DNA of 64,000 nucleotides from NCBI RefSeq assembly GCF_023703795.1, contig NZ_CP098518.1, positions 186,001 through 250,000 of the forward strand, in the 5' to 3' direction. How positions within the stretch are numbered: position 1 is the stretch's first letter; every line of letters starts with the position of its first letter. A program made the position numbers and the translations under genes. A model generated the notes under the pieces. The model was not told where the DNA came from and did not search any database. It saw nothing but the letters and a program-made list of their open reading frames with translations. This DNA comes from Haloplanus sp. HW8-1. Its GTDB lineage: Archaea > Halobacteriota > Halobacteria > Halobacteriales > Haloferacaceae. This document shows positions 35,463-43,974 of the stretch, in pieces.

Positions 35463-36494
35463 ATGGAAACACGGAAAGTGCAACGGCTGGGACCGTCGAC
35501 GTTGGCGATGACGCTCCCGGCGGAGTGGGCGAAAGAGCACAACGTCGAGAAGGGCGACGAGGTGTCGCTCCGGATGGGCGGGAAGGGCACGCTAACGGTG
35601 CTTCCGGAGTCGGCGAGCACCGAGGGGTCCGAGGCGACCATCCACGCCGACAACCTCGACTCCGGGGCGCTCGAACGGGCCATCGTCGCCCAATACGTCC
35701 TCGGTCGGCGGGTCATCCACATTCAGAAATCCGAGGACGCCCTCGACAGCGAGCACATCAACGCCGTCTACCGCGCCGAGACACAGTTGATGGGACTCGG
35801 TGTCATCGAGGAGACGCCCGAGCGCATCGCGATCCGCTGTTCGGTCGACCCGGAGGACTTCACCCTCGACAACCTCCTCGAACGCCTGGAGAACACCGGG
35901 AGTACCATGCGCGGCGAGTCGGTCAAGGCGCTGGCCCACGGTAACGCGGACCTGGCCGAACGGGCGCTGAACCGCGAGCGACAGGCGAACAAGATCTTCG
36001 TCCTTCTGCTTCGCCTGATCTTCATGGCCTACCAGAATCCCAACCTCGCCCGGGCGGTCGGCCTGGAATCCGGCTTCCCGCTGATCGGCTACCGCTCCGT
36101 GGCGAAGAACCTCGAACTCACCGCCGACAACGCCGAGGACATCGCCAACATCGCGCTGGACGCGAAGAACAACACCCTCGACGTCGACGGTTCGACAATG
36201 CGGGCGATTCGCGAATTCACTGATCAGGTCGACGAGATCACCGCCACGGCGGTCGAAGCCGTCGTCGAACGCGACTACGACAAGGCGATCGCAGTCGGGC
36301 GGATGTTCGCGGAGATCAGCGACCGCGAGATGGAACTGATCCGGAGCCTGCCAGACATGCCGAAAGTGGAACTCCTGCGGACCCGCGAGGTGCTGGTGAG
36401 CCTCCAGCAGACGGCACAGTACGCCATGCGTAACGCCGAGATCGCGGCGAACCTCGCGCTCAACGAGGAGTCCGAACACGTCACCATCGAGTAA
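35463..36494 (+). CDS. PhoU-domain phosphate uptake regulator with AbrB-like N-terminus
   Basis: 343 residues. The N-terminal SpoVT/AbrB-like DNA-binding fold reads METRKVQRLGPSTLAMTLPA, then EKGDEVSLRMGG. Two helical PhoU repeats follow (SVKALAHGNADLAERALNRE, NLELTADNAEDIANIALDA). PhoU proteins shut down phosphate uptake when phosphate is plentiful; the DNA-binding end suggests direct gene control. ATG 35463 is chosen; ATG-like starts upstream lie in the promoter. No Pst transporter is next to it. Confidence 0.88.
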   Translation: METRKVQRLGPSTLAMTLPAEWAKEHNVEKGDEVSLRMGGKGTLTVLPESASTEGSEATIHADNLDSGALERAIVAQYVLGRRVIHIQKSEDALDSEHINAVYRAETQLMGLGVIEETPERIAIRCSVDPEDFTLDNLLERLENTGSTMRGESVKALAHGNADLAERALNRERQANKIFVLLLRLIFMAYQNPNLARAVGLESGFPLIGYRSVAKNLELTADNAEDIANIALDAKNNTLDVDGSTMRAIREFTDQVDEITATAVEAVVERDYDKAIAVGRMFAEISDREMELIRSLPDMPKVELLRTREVLVSLQQTAQYAMRNAEIAANLALNEESEHVTIE

Positions 36495-36511
36495 CGATCC
36501 CCGCCCCTGCC

Positions 36512-37297
36512 CTATCGCGTTCGCGTCACCGGGATCGTCCCGCTAGGGACCCCGACGGAGAGCAGTCCGTCGTCGGGCGTCGGTGTCGCGGTCCCGCTAT
36601 CGGGCGTCGCCGTGCCGTCCTCCCCGCCGTCGAGGAGGCCGTCGTCGGGCGTCGGCGTCGGTGTCTGCGTCGGCGTCGGTGTCTGCGTCGGCGTGGGTGT
36701 CGCGGTCCCGTCGTCCGGCGTCGCCGTCCCGTCCTCGCCGTCGAGGATGCCCCCGTCGTCGGTCGTGGTCGGTGCCGGCGTCGGCGTGGGGGTCGCCGTC
36801 GCCGTCCCGTCCCCGTCCGCCGCGTCGTCGGGCTTGTTGTCGAACATGTCCGTCTCGACGGTGCGGGTCACCTTCGGCGCGCCGAAGGACGCACCGAGCG
36901 CAGACGAGTGGACGTCGGCGTTGACGGCGAGTGCGGTCCGTTCGCCGTTGCGGATGTGGCTCGTCCACCACGCGGGGATGCGTTCGTTCGCGAGGCGCGT
37001 AGTCATCGGCACCGTCGAGGGTCCCTGGGGGATCGAGACCCCCTCCTTGACGCCCGTCGCCATCCGGATGCCGTTCATGTCGATGGCGTAGTCGACGGTC
37101 AGTCCACCGAGACTGGCGCCGACGGGATTGGGATTCCGGACGGACAGGTTGCTCTCGACGACCGTCGTCGTCTCGTTGACGCCGGCGAACCGGTTGTCGA
37201 TCCCCGACACCGACGGTTGGCTGAAAAAGAAAAGGGCGAGACCGGCGAGTAAAAACGCGATGACGACTCCCCCCACGACCTGCTTGGTCGATGGCAT
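36512..37297 (-). CDS. LEA-type-2 (WHy domain) protein with threonine-proline tail
   Basis: 261 residues. One N-terminal membrane helix (GGVVIAFLLAGLALFFFSQP) anchors a WHy/LEA14-like beta-sandwich (about 40-140, VESNLSVRNPNPVGASLGGL). From about residue 160 the chain is a low-complexity tail of Thr-Pro repeats broken by DDG and GLLDG units, a likely O-glycosylated stalk. LEA14 folds protect proteins or membranes under stress in plants; the haloarchaeal role is unknown. ATG 37297 is the start; the long upstream open frame is antisense to the next gene. Confidence 0.8.
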   Translation of the reverse strand: MPSTKQVVGGVVIAFLLAGLALFFFSQPSVSGIDNRFAGVNETTTVVESNLSVRNPNPVGASLGGLTVDYAIDMNGIRMATGVKEGVSIPQGPSTVPMTTRLANERIPAWWTSHIRNGERTALAVNADVHSSALGASFGAPKVTRTVETDMFDNKPDDAADGDGTATATPTPTPAPTTTDDGGILDGEDGTATPDDGTATPTPTQTPTPTQTPTPTPDDGLLDGGEDGTATPDSGTATPTPDDGLLSVGVPSGTIPVTRTR

Positions 37298-37375
37298 ACG
37301 GGTGGTCTCGGTTGGACGGGACAAACGACTTGTGGCTTCCCGTTCCGGAGTTCCGACGATGTCGCCCACGAGACT

Positions 37376-37382
37376 TTTTAAC
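37376..37382 (+). promoter_or_regulatory. TATA-like box for squalene synthase
   Basis: TTTTTAA, about 33 bp before ATG 37412, between the two divergent genes. Confidence 0.4.
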
Positions 37383-37411
37383 CCCTCGGTCGTAACGCGC
37401 AACCGCTCCGA

Positions 37412-38494
37412 ATGTCTCGACACGCAGCTAGGCCTCCCGGTGACGAAGCCGACCTCGACTGGTGCCACGAGGCGGTCCAGGGTGTCTCCCGAACGTTCGC
37501 GTTGACCGTCGACGTGCTCGACGAACCGATGGCGTCGTACATCTGTGTCGGCTACCTCCTCTGTCGCGTGCCCGACACCGTCGAGGATGCGGACCACATT
37601 CCGCCGGCGGCCCAGGCACGTCTCCTCCGCGAGTACGACCGTGTGCTCGACCCGACCGACGACGCCGACGCCGACGCGTTCCGCGACACGGTCGACGAGT
37701 GGCTCCCGGCACCCGAGGCCCGCTCCGAGGACTGGGAGGTCGTCGCCAGCACCCCGCGGATCGTCCGGACTTTTCGGGCGCTTCCCGACGACGTGTGCGA
37801 GGCGGTCACGCCGCCGGCGCGCGAACTCGTCCAGGGGATGTCGATGTTCGTCGAGCGGTACGCCGACGAGGGGGGCCTCCGCATCCAGTCCCGTGAGGAA
37901 CTGGAGGAGTACTGTTACTACGCCGCCGGCACCGTCGGCACTCTCGTCACCAACCTGCTGGCACGCGGCGACCTGAGCGAGGGCCGTCGCGCCCGCCTCT
38001 ACGACACCGCCGAGGAGTTCGGTCTCCTGTTGCAACTGGTCAACGTCGCCAAGGACGTCTACGACGACTACACCGAGGAGGACAACGTCTACCTCCCGGC
38101 GGAGTGGCTGGCCGCCGAGGGGGTCCCCCAGGAGGAGGTCGTCGCCCCCGAACACGAGTCCGGGGCGGCGGCCGTCGTCCGGCGCACCGCGCGTCACGCG
38201 CGCTCCTTCCTCGACGACGCCCAGACGTATCTGGAGACGGTACCCACGACCGACGGCAACACCGTCGCGGCGTGGGCCATCCCCTTCTTACTCGCAGTCG
38301 GGACGCTCCGCGAACTCCTCGCACGCCCCGAGGACGCGCTCTCGGACACCGGTGTCAAGATATCGCGCCAGGAGGTGTTCGCCGTCGTCACGGAGATGAC
38401 CGGCACCGATCCGGATGGCCGCGGGACGCTCGCGGACCTCCGGGAGGACATCGCCGGGCAGCCCTACCACCGGGCCCGCGGACAGGCCGACTGA
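37412..38494 (+). CDS. Squalene/phytoene synthase family protein
   Basis: 360 residues. Two Asp-rich diphosphate motifs are visible: DTVEDAD after VGYLLCRVP, and DVYDDY after LLLQLVNVAK. EELEEYCYYAAGTVGTLVTN is typical. It condenses two FPP or GGPP head to head; size and C-terminal sequence favour squalene synthase over phytoene synthase. Squalene and its reduced forms are abundant haloarchaeal membrane lipids. The gene ends 8 bp before the convergent zinc-finger gene. Confidence 0.85.
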   Translation: MSRHAARPPGDEADLDWCHEAVQGVSRTFALTVDVLDEPMASYICVGYLLCRVPDTVEDADHIPPAAQARLLREYDRVLDPTDDADADAFRDTVDEWLPAPEARSEDWEVVASTPRIVRTFRALPDDVCEAVTPPARELVQGMSMFVERYADEGGLRIQSREELEEYCYYAAGTVGTLVTNLLARGDLSEGRRARLYDTAEEFGLLLQLVNVAKDVYDDYTEEDNVYLPAEWLAAEGVPQEEVVAPEHESGAAAVVRRTARHARSFLDDAQTYLETVPTTDGNTVAAWAIPFLLAVGTLRELLARPEDALSDTGVKISRQEVFAVVTEMTGTDPDGRGTLADLREDIAGQPYHRARGQAD

Positions 38495-38501
38495 TGGTCC
38501 C

Positions 38502-38795
38502 CTACGTGACGACTGCGTAGGTCAACAGGAAGCCGAAGTAGAGTGCGACCAGCGCCGCGAGCGCGAGGAGTCTGAACCGCCGCAGGGCGGCCTCCTCGTC
38601 CTCGCGGGCGTCGTCGAACGCCTCGCGTTCTCCCGCCGATAGCTCCTCGCCGTGTTCGAGTCCGCGATGGAGCGCCAGCCGTCCCGCTCCGGCGAACGGT
38701 CGACCACACCGCTCACAGACGTGTGCGGTCGCGTCCGCCGGGACGTGGATGTCGACGTCGGGGTCGGGGTCGGATGCCCTGTCGGTCACGGTCAC
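38502..38795 (-). CDS. C2H2 zinc-finger protein with C-terminal membrane helix
   Basis: 97 residues from GTG 38795, which overlaps the upstream stop as GTGA. One finger reads CERCGRPFAGAGRLALHRGL with Cys-X2-Cys and His. An acidic helix (SAGEREAFDDAREDEEAALR) precedes a C-terminal membrane segment (LLALAALVALYFGFLLTYAV). It resembles other haloarchaeal finger-plus-helix proteins. Coupling to the polytopic membrane protein suggests a complex. Confidence 0.72.
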   Translation of the reverse strand: MTVTDRASDPDPDVDIHVPADATAHVCERCGRPFAGAGRLALHRGLEHGEELSAGEREAFDDAREDEEAALRRFRLLALAALVALYFGFLLTYAVVT

Positions 38796-40204
38796 GAGGC
38801 GATGAAGGGTGGGGCGACGTACGGTTCCGCGACGATCCAGAGGCTGAGCATGGTGTAACAGATCATGGCGGCGGTCACGCCGTACTGGCTGCGGACGGCT
38901 TGCAGCCGGGAGGGAAACAGGTCGTAGGCAGTCGCGTGGGCGACCCAGACGGCCAGCAGGTGGCCGAGAAGGACAAAGGCGAGTTCGAGGCCGCCGAACC
39001 ACGCCGGCAGGCCGGCGAGTTGTGGCGGCGACGGCGGCGGCGAGAGAGGGGAAACGGCGACGGCGGCGAGCGTCGGCCCCAGGACGAGCACCGAGCCGAG
39101 GTTGTGTGCGAGGTGGTAGCCGGCGGCGATGGGGAGCAGCGAGGGCACGAAACGCCGTGCGATTTCGGTCACCGAGAGATACGTCTCGGCGCGTCGCCGA
39201 CCGAGACGCGCCGCCGTTCGGTAGGCCAGATAGAACAGCGCGGCGCCGACGAGATAGGCGCCGAGGTAGGCGACGACCGGCGGCACGCCCGCGCCGACGA
39301 CGGCACGAACGCCGGCCGCCCAGGGCCCGGTCGCGACGAAGCCGTCGTAGGTCGTCACGAACAGGAGCGTGACGACGAAGGCCACGTCACCGCGCTCGTC
39401 GAGGGTCGTCTCCGGGAGCACGCCACCCGGGAGACGCAGGTGGAGGCGACCGTCCTCGATGCCGAGCGGTGCGAGTCGCCCGTAGAGACGAAACGCCCGC
39501 GAGAGTGGGTCAACGCTTCCGAACCAGCGGTCGGTCCCGAAGACGACGGCGCCCAGGAGCGTCACGACGGTGTACGCCACGAGGACGGCGACGAGCAGTC
39601 GGGCGTCGTCGGCGAGGGGTGCGGTGACTTCCACCCACACCAGCAGGAGGAGGCCGGCGACGCTCGGCCACGCGCCGAGGCGGTCGGGGTACCGTCGGTC
39701 GAGGGAGGGGAGGCGTTCGGCGACGGTCCAGAACGGGCCGAGCGCCGGCCAGGTGTTCCCGACCAGGTACGTCGAGGCCACGAAGCCACCCCACCAGGCG
39801 ACCCAGACGACGAGCACCGCGAGATTGCGGACGCCGGTGGCGTCCTCGACGACACCGACGGCCACCGTGACCGTGAGGACGACGATCCCGGCGGCGCCCG
39901 CGAGGGCGTGTAGCGCCCGTCCCGGAGTGGGGAGCGGCCGGCGCCAGTCGTGGACGGCGGCGACCAGCCGGCGGTCGGTGACGAAGCTGGCGAGCAGAAA
40001 CGAGACGCCGACGACGCCGCCGCCGGTGAGCAAGAAGAGCCACGTCGGGACGGCGATCGGATCGCGTGTCGCCCCGCGGAGACTCCCGCTGTGGGCAGCG
40101 ACGCGGCCGACGCCCGCGACGAGGACCCAGGCGACCGCGAGGACGGCGCCCACGGCGCGTGACCGCCGTCGCCGTCGCCGTCGCCGCCGCGATTCGGAGG
40201 CCAT
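38792..40204 (-). CDS. Polytopic membrane protein divergent from coxC
   Basis: 470 residues with about ten hydrophobic segments and a ten-residue stretch of mostly Arg at the N-terminus ([14 protein letters not shown]), the positive-inside anchor. Conserved-looking His and Trp (RVAAHSGSL, AGYHLAHNLGSVL) could bind metal or haem. There is no recognised domain. Its place beside coxC suggests an accessory role in respiratory oxidase assembly or copper supply (inference). The long open extension above 40204 is antisense to coxC and is excluded. Confidence 0.72.
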   Translation of the reverse strand: MASESRRRRRRRRRSRAVGAVLAVAWVLVAGVGRVAAHSGSLRGATRDPIAVPTWLFLLTGGGVVGVSFLLASFVTDRRLVAAVHDWRRPLPTPGRALHALAGAAGIVVLTVTVAVGVVEDATGVRNLAVLVVWVAWWGGFVASTYLVGNTWPALGPFWTVAERLPSLDRRYPDRLGAWPSVAGLLLLVWVEVTAPLADDARLLVAVLVAYTVVTLLGAVVFGTDRWFGSVDPLSRAFRLYGRLAPLGIEDGRLHLRLPGGVLPETTLDERGDVAFVVTLLFVTTYDGFVATGPWAAGVRAVVGAGVPPVVAYLGAYLVGAALFYLAYRTAARLGRRRAETYLSVTEIARRFVPSLLPIAAGYHLAHNLGSVLVLGPTLAAVAVSPLSPPPSPPQLAGLPAWFGGLELAFVLLGHLLAVWVAHATAYDLFPSRLQAVRSQYGVTAAMICYTMLSLWIVAEPYVAPPFIAS

Positions 40205-40309
40205 CGATCGACGGTTGGGGTCTCCCCGTGGAGTAGCTTCCGGAACCGAGCGAGTCCCCGGCGGCGGCGGTTGGGAGGATTTTTGGTAGTCGAATCGCAA
40301 CGGAGGAGT

Positions 40310-41164
40310 ATGAGTACGGATCACGGCGGGGACGACCACGGACACCACCTCCCGGCAGTCGAGGACTGGCCGCGGGGGTTCGGTGAGGCGAGCTGGTGGC
40401 CGTTCGTCACGGCGCTCGGCGCCGGCGGCATCTACGTCGCTGCCGCCTTCTTCATCGTCGCAGGCGGGCAGGACTCCACGATCGATCCCATGATCGCCCC
40501 GCTGTTGGCGGCCTCGAGCGTCGGGGCGTTCCTCTTTGGCCTGTACGGCTGGCTGTATCACGCCTTCGTCGCCGAGTTCTGGTCTCGTGGCAGCAACGAG
40601 ACGAGTGCGTCGGCGCTCCGCTGGGCGATGATCGCCTTCCTCGGCTCGGAACTCGCCACCTTCGGCGCGGTGTTCACCTATTACTTCTTCATCCGCGCGG
40701 GGACGTGGCCGCCGGGCGAACTCCCGCACCTGACTGGATCGCTGGTACTCATCAACACCGCCATCTTGGTGGCGTCGAGTCTCACGCTCCACTGGGCACA
40801 CGTCGCCATCCGCAACGAGGACCGCCGGAAGTTCCTCCTCGGCCTGCTGACGACGCTCGTCCTCGGCATGGTCTTCATCGGCGGGCAGGTCTACGAGTAC
40901 TACGAGTTCATCGTCCACTCGAACTTCACGATCACCTCGGGCTTTTTCGGATCTGCCTTCTTCGGTCTGACCGGTCTCCACGGACTCCACGTTTCCCTCG
41001 GTGGCGTCCTCCTCGCCGTCGTCACGATCCGTGCGCTCGCCGGTCAGTACTCCGCCGAACGCCACGTGTCGGTCAGCACCGTCTCGATGTACTGGCACTT
41101 CGTCGACGTGGTCTGGATCTTCCTCGTCGTCGTGCTGTACGTGGGCGCGTCCATCGGCGCCTGA
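40310..41164 (+). CDS. coxC: Haem-copper oxidase subunit III
   Basis: 284 residues with seven membrane helices. The core Glu lies in IAFLGSELATFGAVF; GLTGLHGLHVSLGGVLLAVV and STVSMYWHFVDVVWIFLVVV are the classical subunit III end. The N-terminus is His/Asp-rich (TDHGGDDHGHHL). It supports terminal respiration with subunits I and II, which are not in the window, so the gene is separated from the core operon. A strong GGAGGAG precedes ATG 40310, an SD-type signal rare in this window. Confidence 0.9.
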   Translation: MSTDHGGDDHGHHLPAVEDWPRGFGEASWWPFVTALGAGGIYVAAAFFIVAGGQDSTIDPMIAPLLAASSVGAFLFGLYGWLYHAFVAEFWSRGSNETSASALRWAMIAFLGSELATFGAVFTYYFFIRAGTWPPGELPHLTGSLVLINTAILVASSLTLHWAHVAIRNEDRRKFLLGLLTTLVLGMVFIGGQVYEYYEFIVHSNFTITSGFFGSAFFGLTGLHGLHVSLGGVLLAVVTIRALAGQYSAERHVSVSTVSMYWHFVDVVWIFLVVVLYVGASIGA

Positions 41165-41202
41165 TCGGGCGGCGACCCCTGTCGCCGCGGCCAGCGCCGT
41201 AA

Positions 41203-41208
41203 ATTTAT
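41203..41208 (+). promoter_or_regulatory. TATA-like box for the CPVC-motif gene
   Basis: ATTTAT, 28 bp before ATG 41233. Confidence 0.45.
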
Positions 41209-41232
41209 GTGGGCTCACGCGACAGTTACTGC

Positions 41233-41460
41233 ATGGAGGATTTCGAGCAGCTCGTGTCGTCGCTCACGCCGCGAGAGGAGAACGACGAAATCAAACTCTA
41301 CCAGAACACCGTCTCGGTAGCGTGCCCCGTCTGTGAGGATCCGTTCGACGACCTCGTGGCCTGCAAGAAGACCGAGACCAGCCTCGAACAGATCGAACCG
41401 CTCGACATCTGCGTCACCGTCCACGAAGGGAGCCCCCTTCTGTTCACACACAAACACTGA
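41233..41460 (+). CDS. Small CPVC-motif protein (DUF7385-like)
   Basis: 75 residues. ACPVCEDPFDDLVACKKTET gives a Cys-X2-Cys plus a third Cys, a possible zinc or iron site, and the chain ends FTHKH. I recall it as a short haloarchaeal family of unknown function. Start ATG 41233 (MEDFEQLVSSLTP) fits the TATA spacing. Confidence 0.7.
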   Translation: MEDFEQLVSSLTPREENDEIKLYQNTVSVACPVCEDPFDDLVACKKTETSLEQIEPLDICVTVHEGSPLLFTHKH

Positions 41461-41475
41461 CCGCGGCGCCGCCCG

Positions 41476-41481
41476 ATTTAA
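41476..41481 (+). promoter_or_regulatory. TATA-like box for the CDGSH gene
   Basis: ATTTAA, 28 bp before ATG 41507. Confidence 0.45.
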
Positions 41482-41506
41482 GCCGCCGCCCCGACGACCG
41501 CGTGGT

Positions 41507-41731
41507 ATGTCACGCGAAGTGACCCACACCGCAACCGGCCCGAAGATCGTCACACCGGACGATATCGACGACGAGAAGGGTGACGTGGCCATCTGCCTGT
41601 GCGGCTTGAGCGAGGCGTATCCCTTCTGTGACGGTTCGCACCGCCGGGCCGAGGGCGAGGACCCCGACGAACGCTACAAGTACGTCGACGGGGAGCGACG
41701 TCGCATCTCCATCGAGTTCGTCGACGAGTAG
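41507..41731 (+). CDS. CDGSH iron-sulphur domain protein
   Basis: 74 residues. ICLCGLSEAYPFCDGSH is the exact CDGSH signature (C-X-C-X2-S-X3-P-X-C-D-G-S-H), which holds a [2Fe-2S] cluster with one His ligand. Such proteins act in Fe-S transfer or redox sensing. The C-terminal half (DERYKYVDGERRRISIEFVD) completes a single small beta domain. Confidence 0.9.
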   Translation: MSREVTHTATGPKIVTPDDIDDEKGDVAICLCGLSEAYPFCDGSHRRAEGEDPDERYKYVDGERRRISIEFVDE

Positions 41732-41784
41732 CGATAGTCCGTTGCCGGAAAGTATTTGGCTCGCATACGTCCATATCTTCACAA

Positions 41785-43974
41785 ATGGACGGCGAGATTC
41801 TCGACACGGTGACCGAGTGGGGGTCCCGTCCGGTCGCCGATGGCGTTACCGGGTTGCACGACCTCGCTGACGAGGAGTTCTCGGGCGCCGTCACCGACGG
41901 ATCCGCCTGGACGTTCGTCCTCAACGGTCGGTATCTGGGGGTGTTCGACGGCGATATCGGGGACTTCGAGGACGCGTCGCTCACCGCCTACACCGCACCC
42001 GACATCTCACTGCCGCTCCTGTATGCGATGCGATCCCGTGGCGGCGAGACGCGCGGGCAGTACTACTCGAACGAGACGTCGCTCGGCGAGATCGACGACA
42101 CTCTCTCTGCGGGCAGCTTCGTCGGCTACGTCGAGCTCTCGGAGAACGTCCTTTCGGGCGATTACTACGTCGTCTACTACGGTGGCCGGTCGCTCCCGGT
42201 CGCCTACGTCGGCAACAGCCGGCGCCTCCTCACGGGCGACGAGGCGTTCGAACGCGCCGCCGACGAAGTCGGCATCTACTCCGTCGTCGACGCCGATATC
42301 GAGGTCGTCGACCTGCCCGAGCGGCCGGACCAGGCCCGGTCGGACGACCCCGAGACGGGCACTCCGTCCGGTGCTGCGGTCGCCGCCGACGGGGCCGAGG
42401 CGGACGCGACGACCGACGACGGCGTCGGCGACGTCGCGTTCGACGAAGGGGCGACCGACGGCGTCGCCACGGACGACGATCCGGAGACGACCGACTCGGG
42501 CGTCACCGCGGCCGACGGGACTGCCGACGCCGACGATGGCACGGGAACGACGCCCGACTGGACGACCCCGGCGGTCGCCGATCCCGACGACCCGGCCGAC
42601 TCGGACCACGTCGACGAGGGGTCGATCGAGACGGAGCCAGAACCGGAACCAGCAACCGCCGACACCGACACGACGACCACCGACACCGACACGACGACCA
42701 CCGACACCGACACGACGACCACCGACACCGACACGACGACCACCGACACCGACACGACGACCGCCGACACCGACACGACGACCACCGACACCGACACGAC
42801 GACCACCGACACCGACACGACGACCACCGACACCGACACGACGACCACCGACACCGACACGACGACCGCCGACGACCCGGGTACGGTGGCCGTCGAGGAC
42901 GCCGGCACGGTGACGACGGAGGACGTTGACGTCGGGGTGGCCCAAGGGGCGGAAACGGGAGACCGGACCACCGAGAGCGCCGAGGCGGCCGACGCCCCGC
43001 CCGCCGAGCCGTCGGGAGCGGAGGCTGACCCCGACTCGGTCACCCCGGATCAGGTCGTTCGACTGCGGCGGGAACTCGAGGCCGCCAGAGCCGAGAAGGC
43101 GGAGGCAGAGGCGGAACGCGAACGCATCGAGCGTGAGCGAGACGAGTCTCGCGCCACGGTCGAGCGACTCCGGAACCGGGTCGAGGAACTGGAGGCGGAA
43201 CTCGAACGACTGGATGCAGACGCCGCGGGCAGCGCTGCCGCCGCCGCGGAGCGGACGCTCACGCGCGATGAGGCGCTCTCGGGGACGAACCTGTTCGTCA
43301 GATACGAGGACAAGACCGAGGGGACGCTCGAACGCGCGGCCGAGGGACGGATCGACGAGTCGACGCTGCGTGCAAACCTGCGGATCGACTACCACACGGA
43401 GTTCGAGACCACGGGGTTGTCCGTCGACGGGCAGCCGTTCGAGTCGTTCCTCCGTGCGACGCCGGAACATCGGTTCGCGGAGTGGCTGTTGACTGCGGTG
43501 ACCTACGAGATCCGTCGGACCGACACGCGCGCCGAACTCTCGAAACTGTACGAGGCCATCGAGCGGGTCGACCGCATCGACCTCGACGGCGAGGTGGACG
43601 TGATGGCCGACGGACGGGCGGACACGACGACGGAATCGTTCGACGTCGTGTTCCGGAACAAGATGGGTGATCCGCTGTTCGTCGCTGCATTCGAAGACGG
43701 TCGCGATCCCACGGGTGCGTCGGCCATCGAGTCGCTGCTCGACCGGACGAGACGGGTGAGCGACGCGGAGGAAACGCTCGCGGCCGCCTTTTTCGTGACG
43801 ACGAGTTACTTCGACGCCGATGCGATGGAGGTCGCCGTCGACGCCACCCGTGGTGGTCTGTTCAGTCGGAGTTCCCGACGAAGCTACGTGAAACTATCAC
43901 GGAAATCCGGGTTCCACCTCGGACTGGTCGAGGCGCGAGACGAGGACTTCTTCCTGACCGTGCCGGACCTCTAG
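41785..43974 (+). CDS. Large acidic haloarchaeal protein with Asp-Thr repeats and coiled coil (DUF7527-like)
   Basis: 729 residues. An N-terminal globular part (1-170, EFSGAVTDGSAWTFVLNGRY) is followed by a disordered acidic linker. A perfect Asp-Thr repeat lies at 293-362, a charged coiled coil at about 422-485, and a second globular domain at 493-729. The latter contains TTTESFDVVFRNKMGDPLFV, then AAFED, which loosely recalls restriction-endonuclease-like cores, but I cannot assign a nuclease. I recall homologues only in haloarchaea (DUF7527, from memory). No membrane helix is present. Confidence 0.75.
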   Translation: MDGEILDTVTEWGSRPVADGVTGLHDLADEEFSGAVTDGSAWTFVLNGRYLGVFDGDIGDFEDASLTAYTAPDISLPLLYAMRSRGGETRGQYYSNETSLGEIDDTLSAGSFVGYVELSENVLSGDYYVVYYGGRSLPVAYVGNSRRLLTGDEAFERAADEVGIYSVVDADIEVVDLPERPDQARSDDPETGTPSGAAVAADGAEADATTDDGVGDVAFDEGATDGVATDDDPETTDSGVTAADGTADADDGTGTTPDWTTPAVADPDDPADSDHVDEGSIETEPEPEPATADTDTTTTDTDTTTTDTDTTTTDTDTTTTDTDTTTADTDTTTTDTDTTTTDTDTTTTDTDTTTTDTDTTTADDPGTVAVEDAGTVTTEDVDVGVAQGAETGDRTTESAEAADAPPAEPSGAEADPDSVTPDQVVRLRRELEAARAEKAEAEAERERIERERDESRATVERLRNRVEELEAELERLDADAAGSAAAAAERTLTRDEALSGTNLFVRYEDKTEGTLERAAEGRIDESTLRANLRIDYHTEFETTGLSVDGQPFESFLRATPEHRFAEWLLTAVTYEIRRTDTRAELSKLYEAIERVDRIDLDGEVDVMADGRADTTTESFDVVFRNKMGDPLFVAAFEDGRDPTGASAIESLLDRTRRVSDAEETLAAAFFVTTSYFDADAMEVAVDATRGGLFSRSSRRSYVKLSRKSGFHLGLVEARDEDFFLTVPDL
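42661..42870 (+). repeat. Ten tandem 21-bp units, arranged as two blocks of five
   Basis: The unit GACACCGACACGACGACCACC encodes DTDTTTT and recurs ten times. Units 5 and 10 end in GCC (Ala) instead of ACC, so the array is two 105-bp blocks with the same variant in last place. This suggests a single unit expanded to five and the block then duplicated. The repeat sits in the disordered linker of the 729-residue protein. Confidence 0.9.

Noticed and set aside
37298-38197. Extension of the LEA-type protein frame to 561 residues
   Set aside because: Antisense to the squalene synthase gene; the membrane helix expected at the N-terminus begins at ATG 37297.
40159-40192. CGTCGC-type short repeat as a regulatory microsatellite
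   Set aside because: It encodes the Arg-rich N-terminus of the membrane protein, which explains it as a positive-inside anchor.
40205-41218. N-terminal extension of the 470-residue membrane protein
   Set aside because: The extension is antisense to coxC and lacks membrane or domain features; ATG 40204 opens the natural Arg-rich, then hydrophobic start.
42661-42870. Tandem 21-bp repeat considered as a CRISPR array
   Set aside because: The units are contiguous with no spacers, in frame in a coding sequence.
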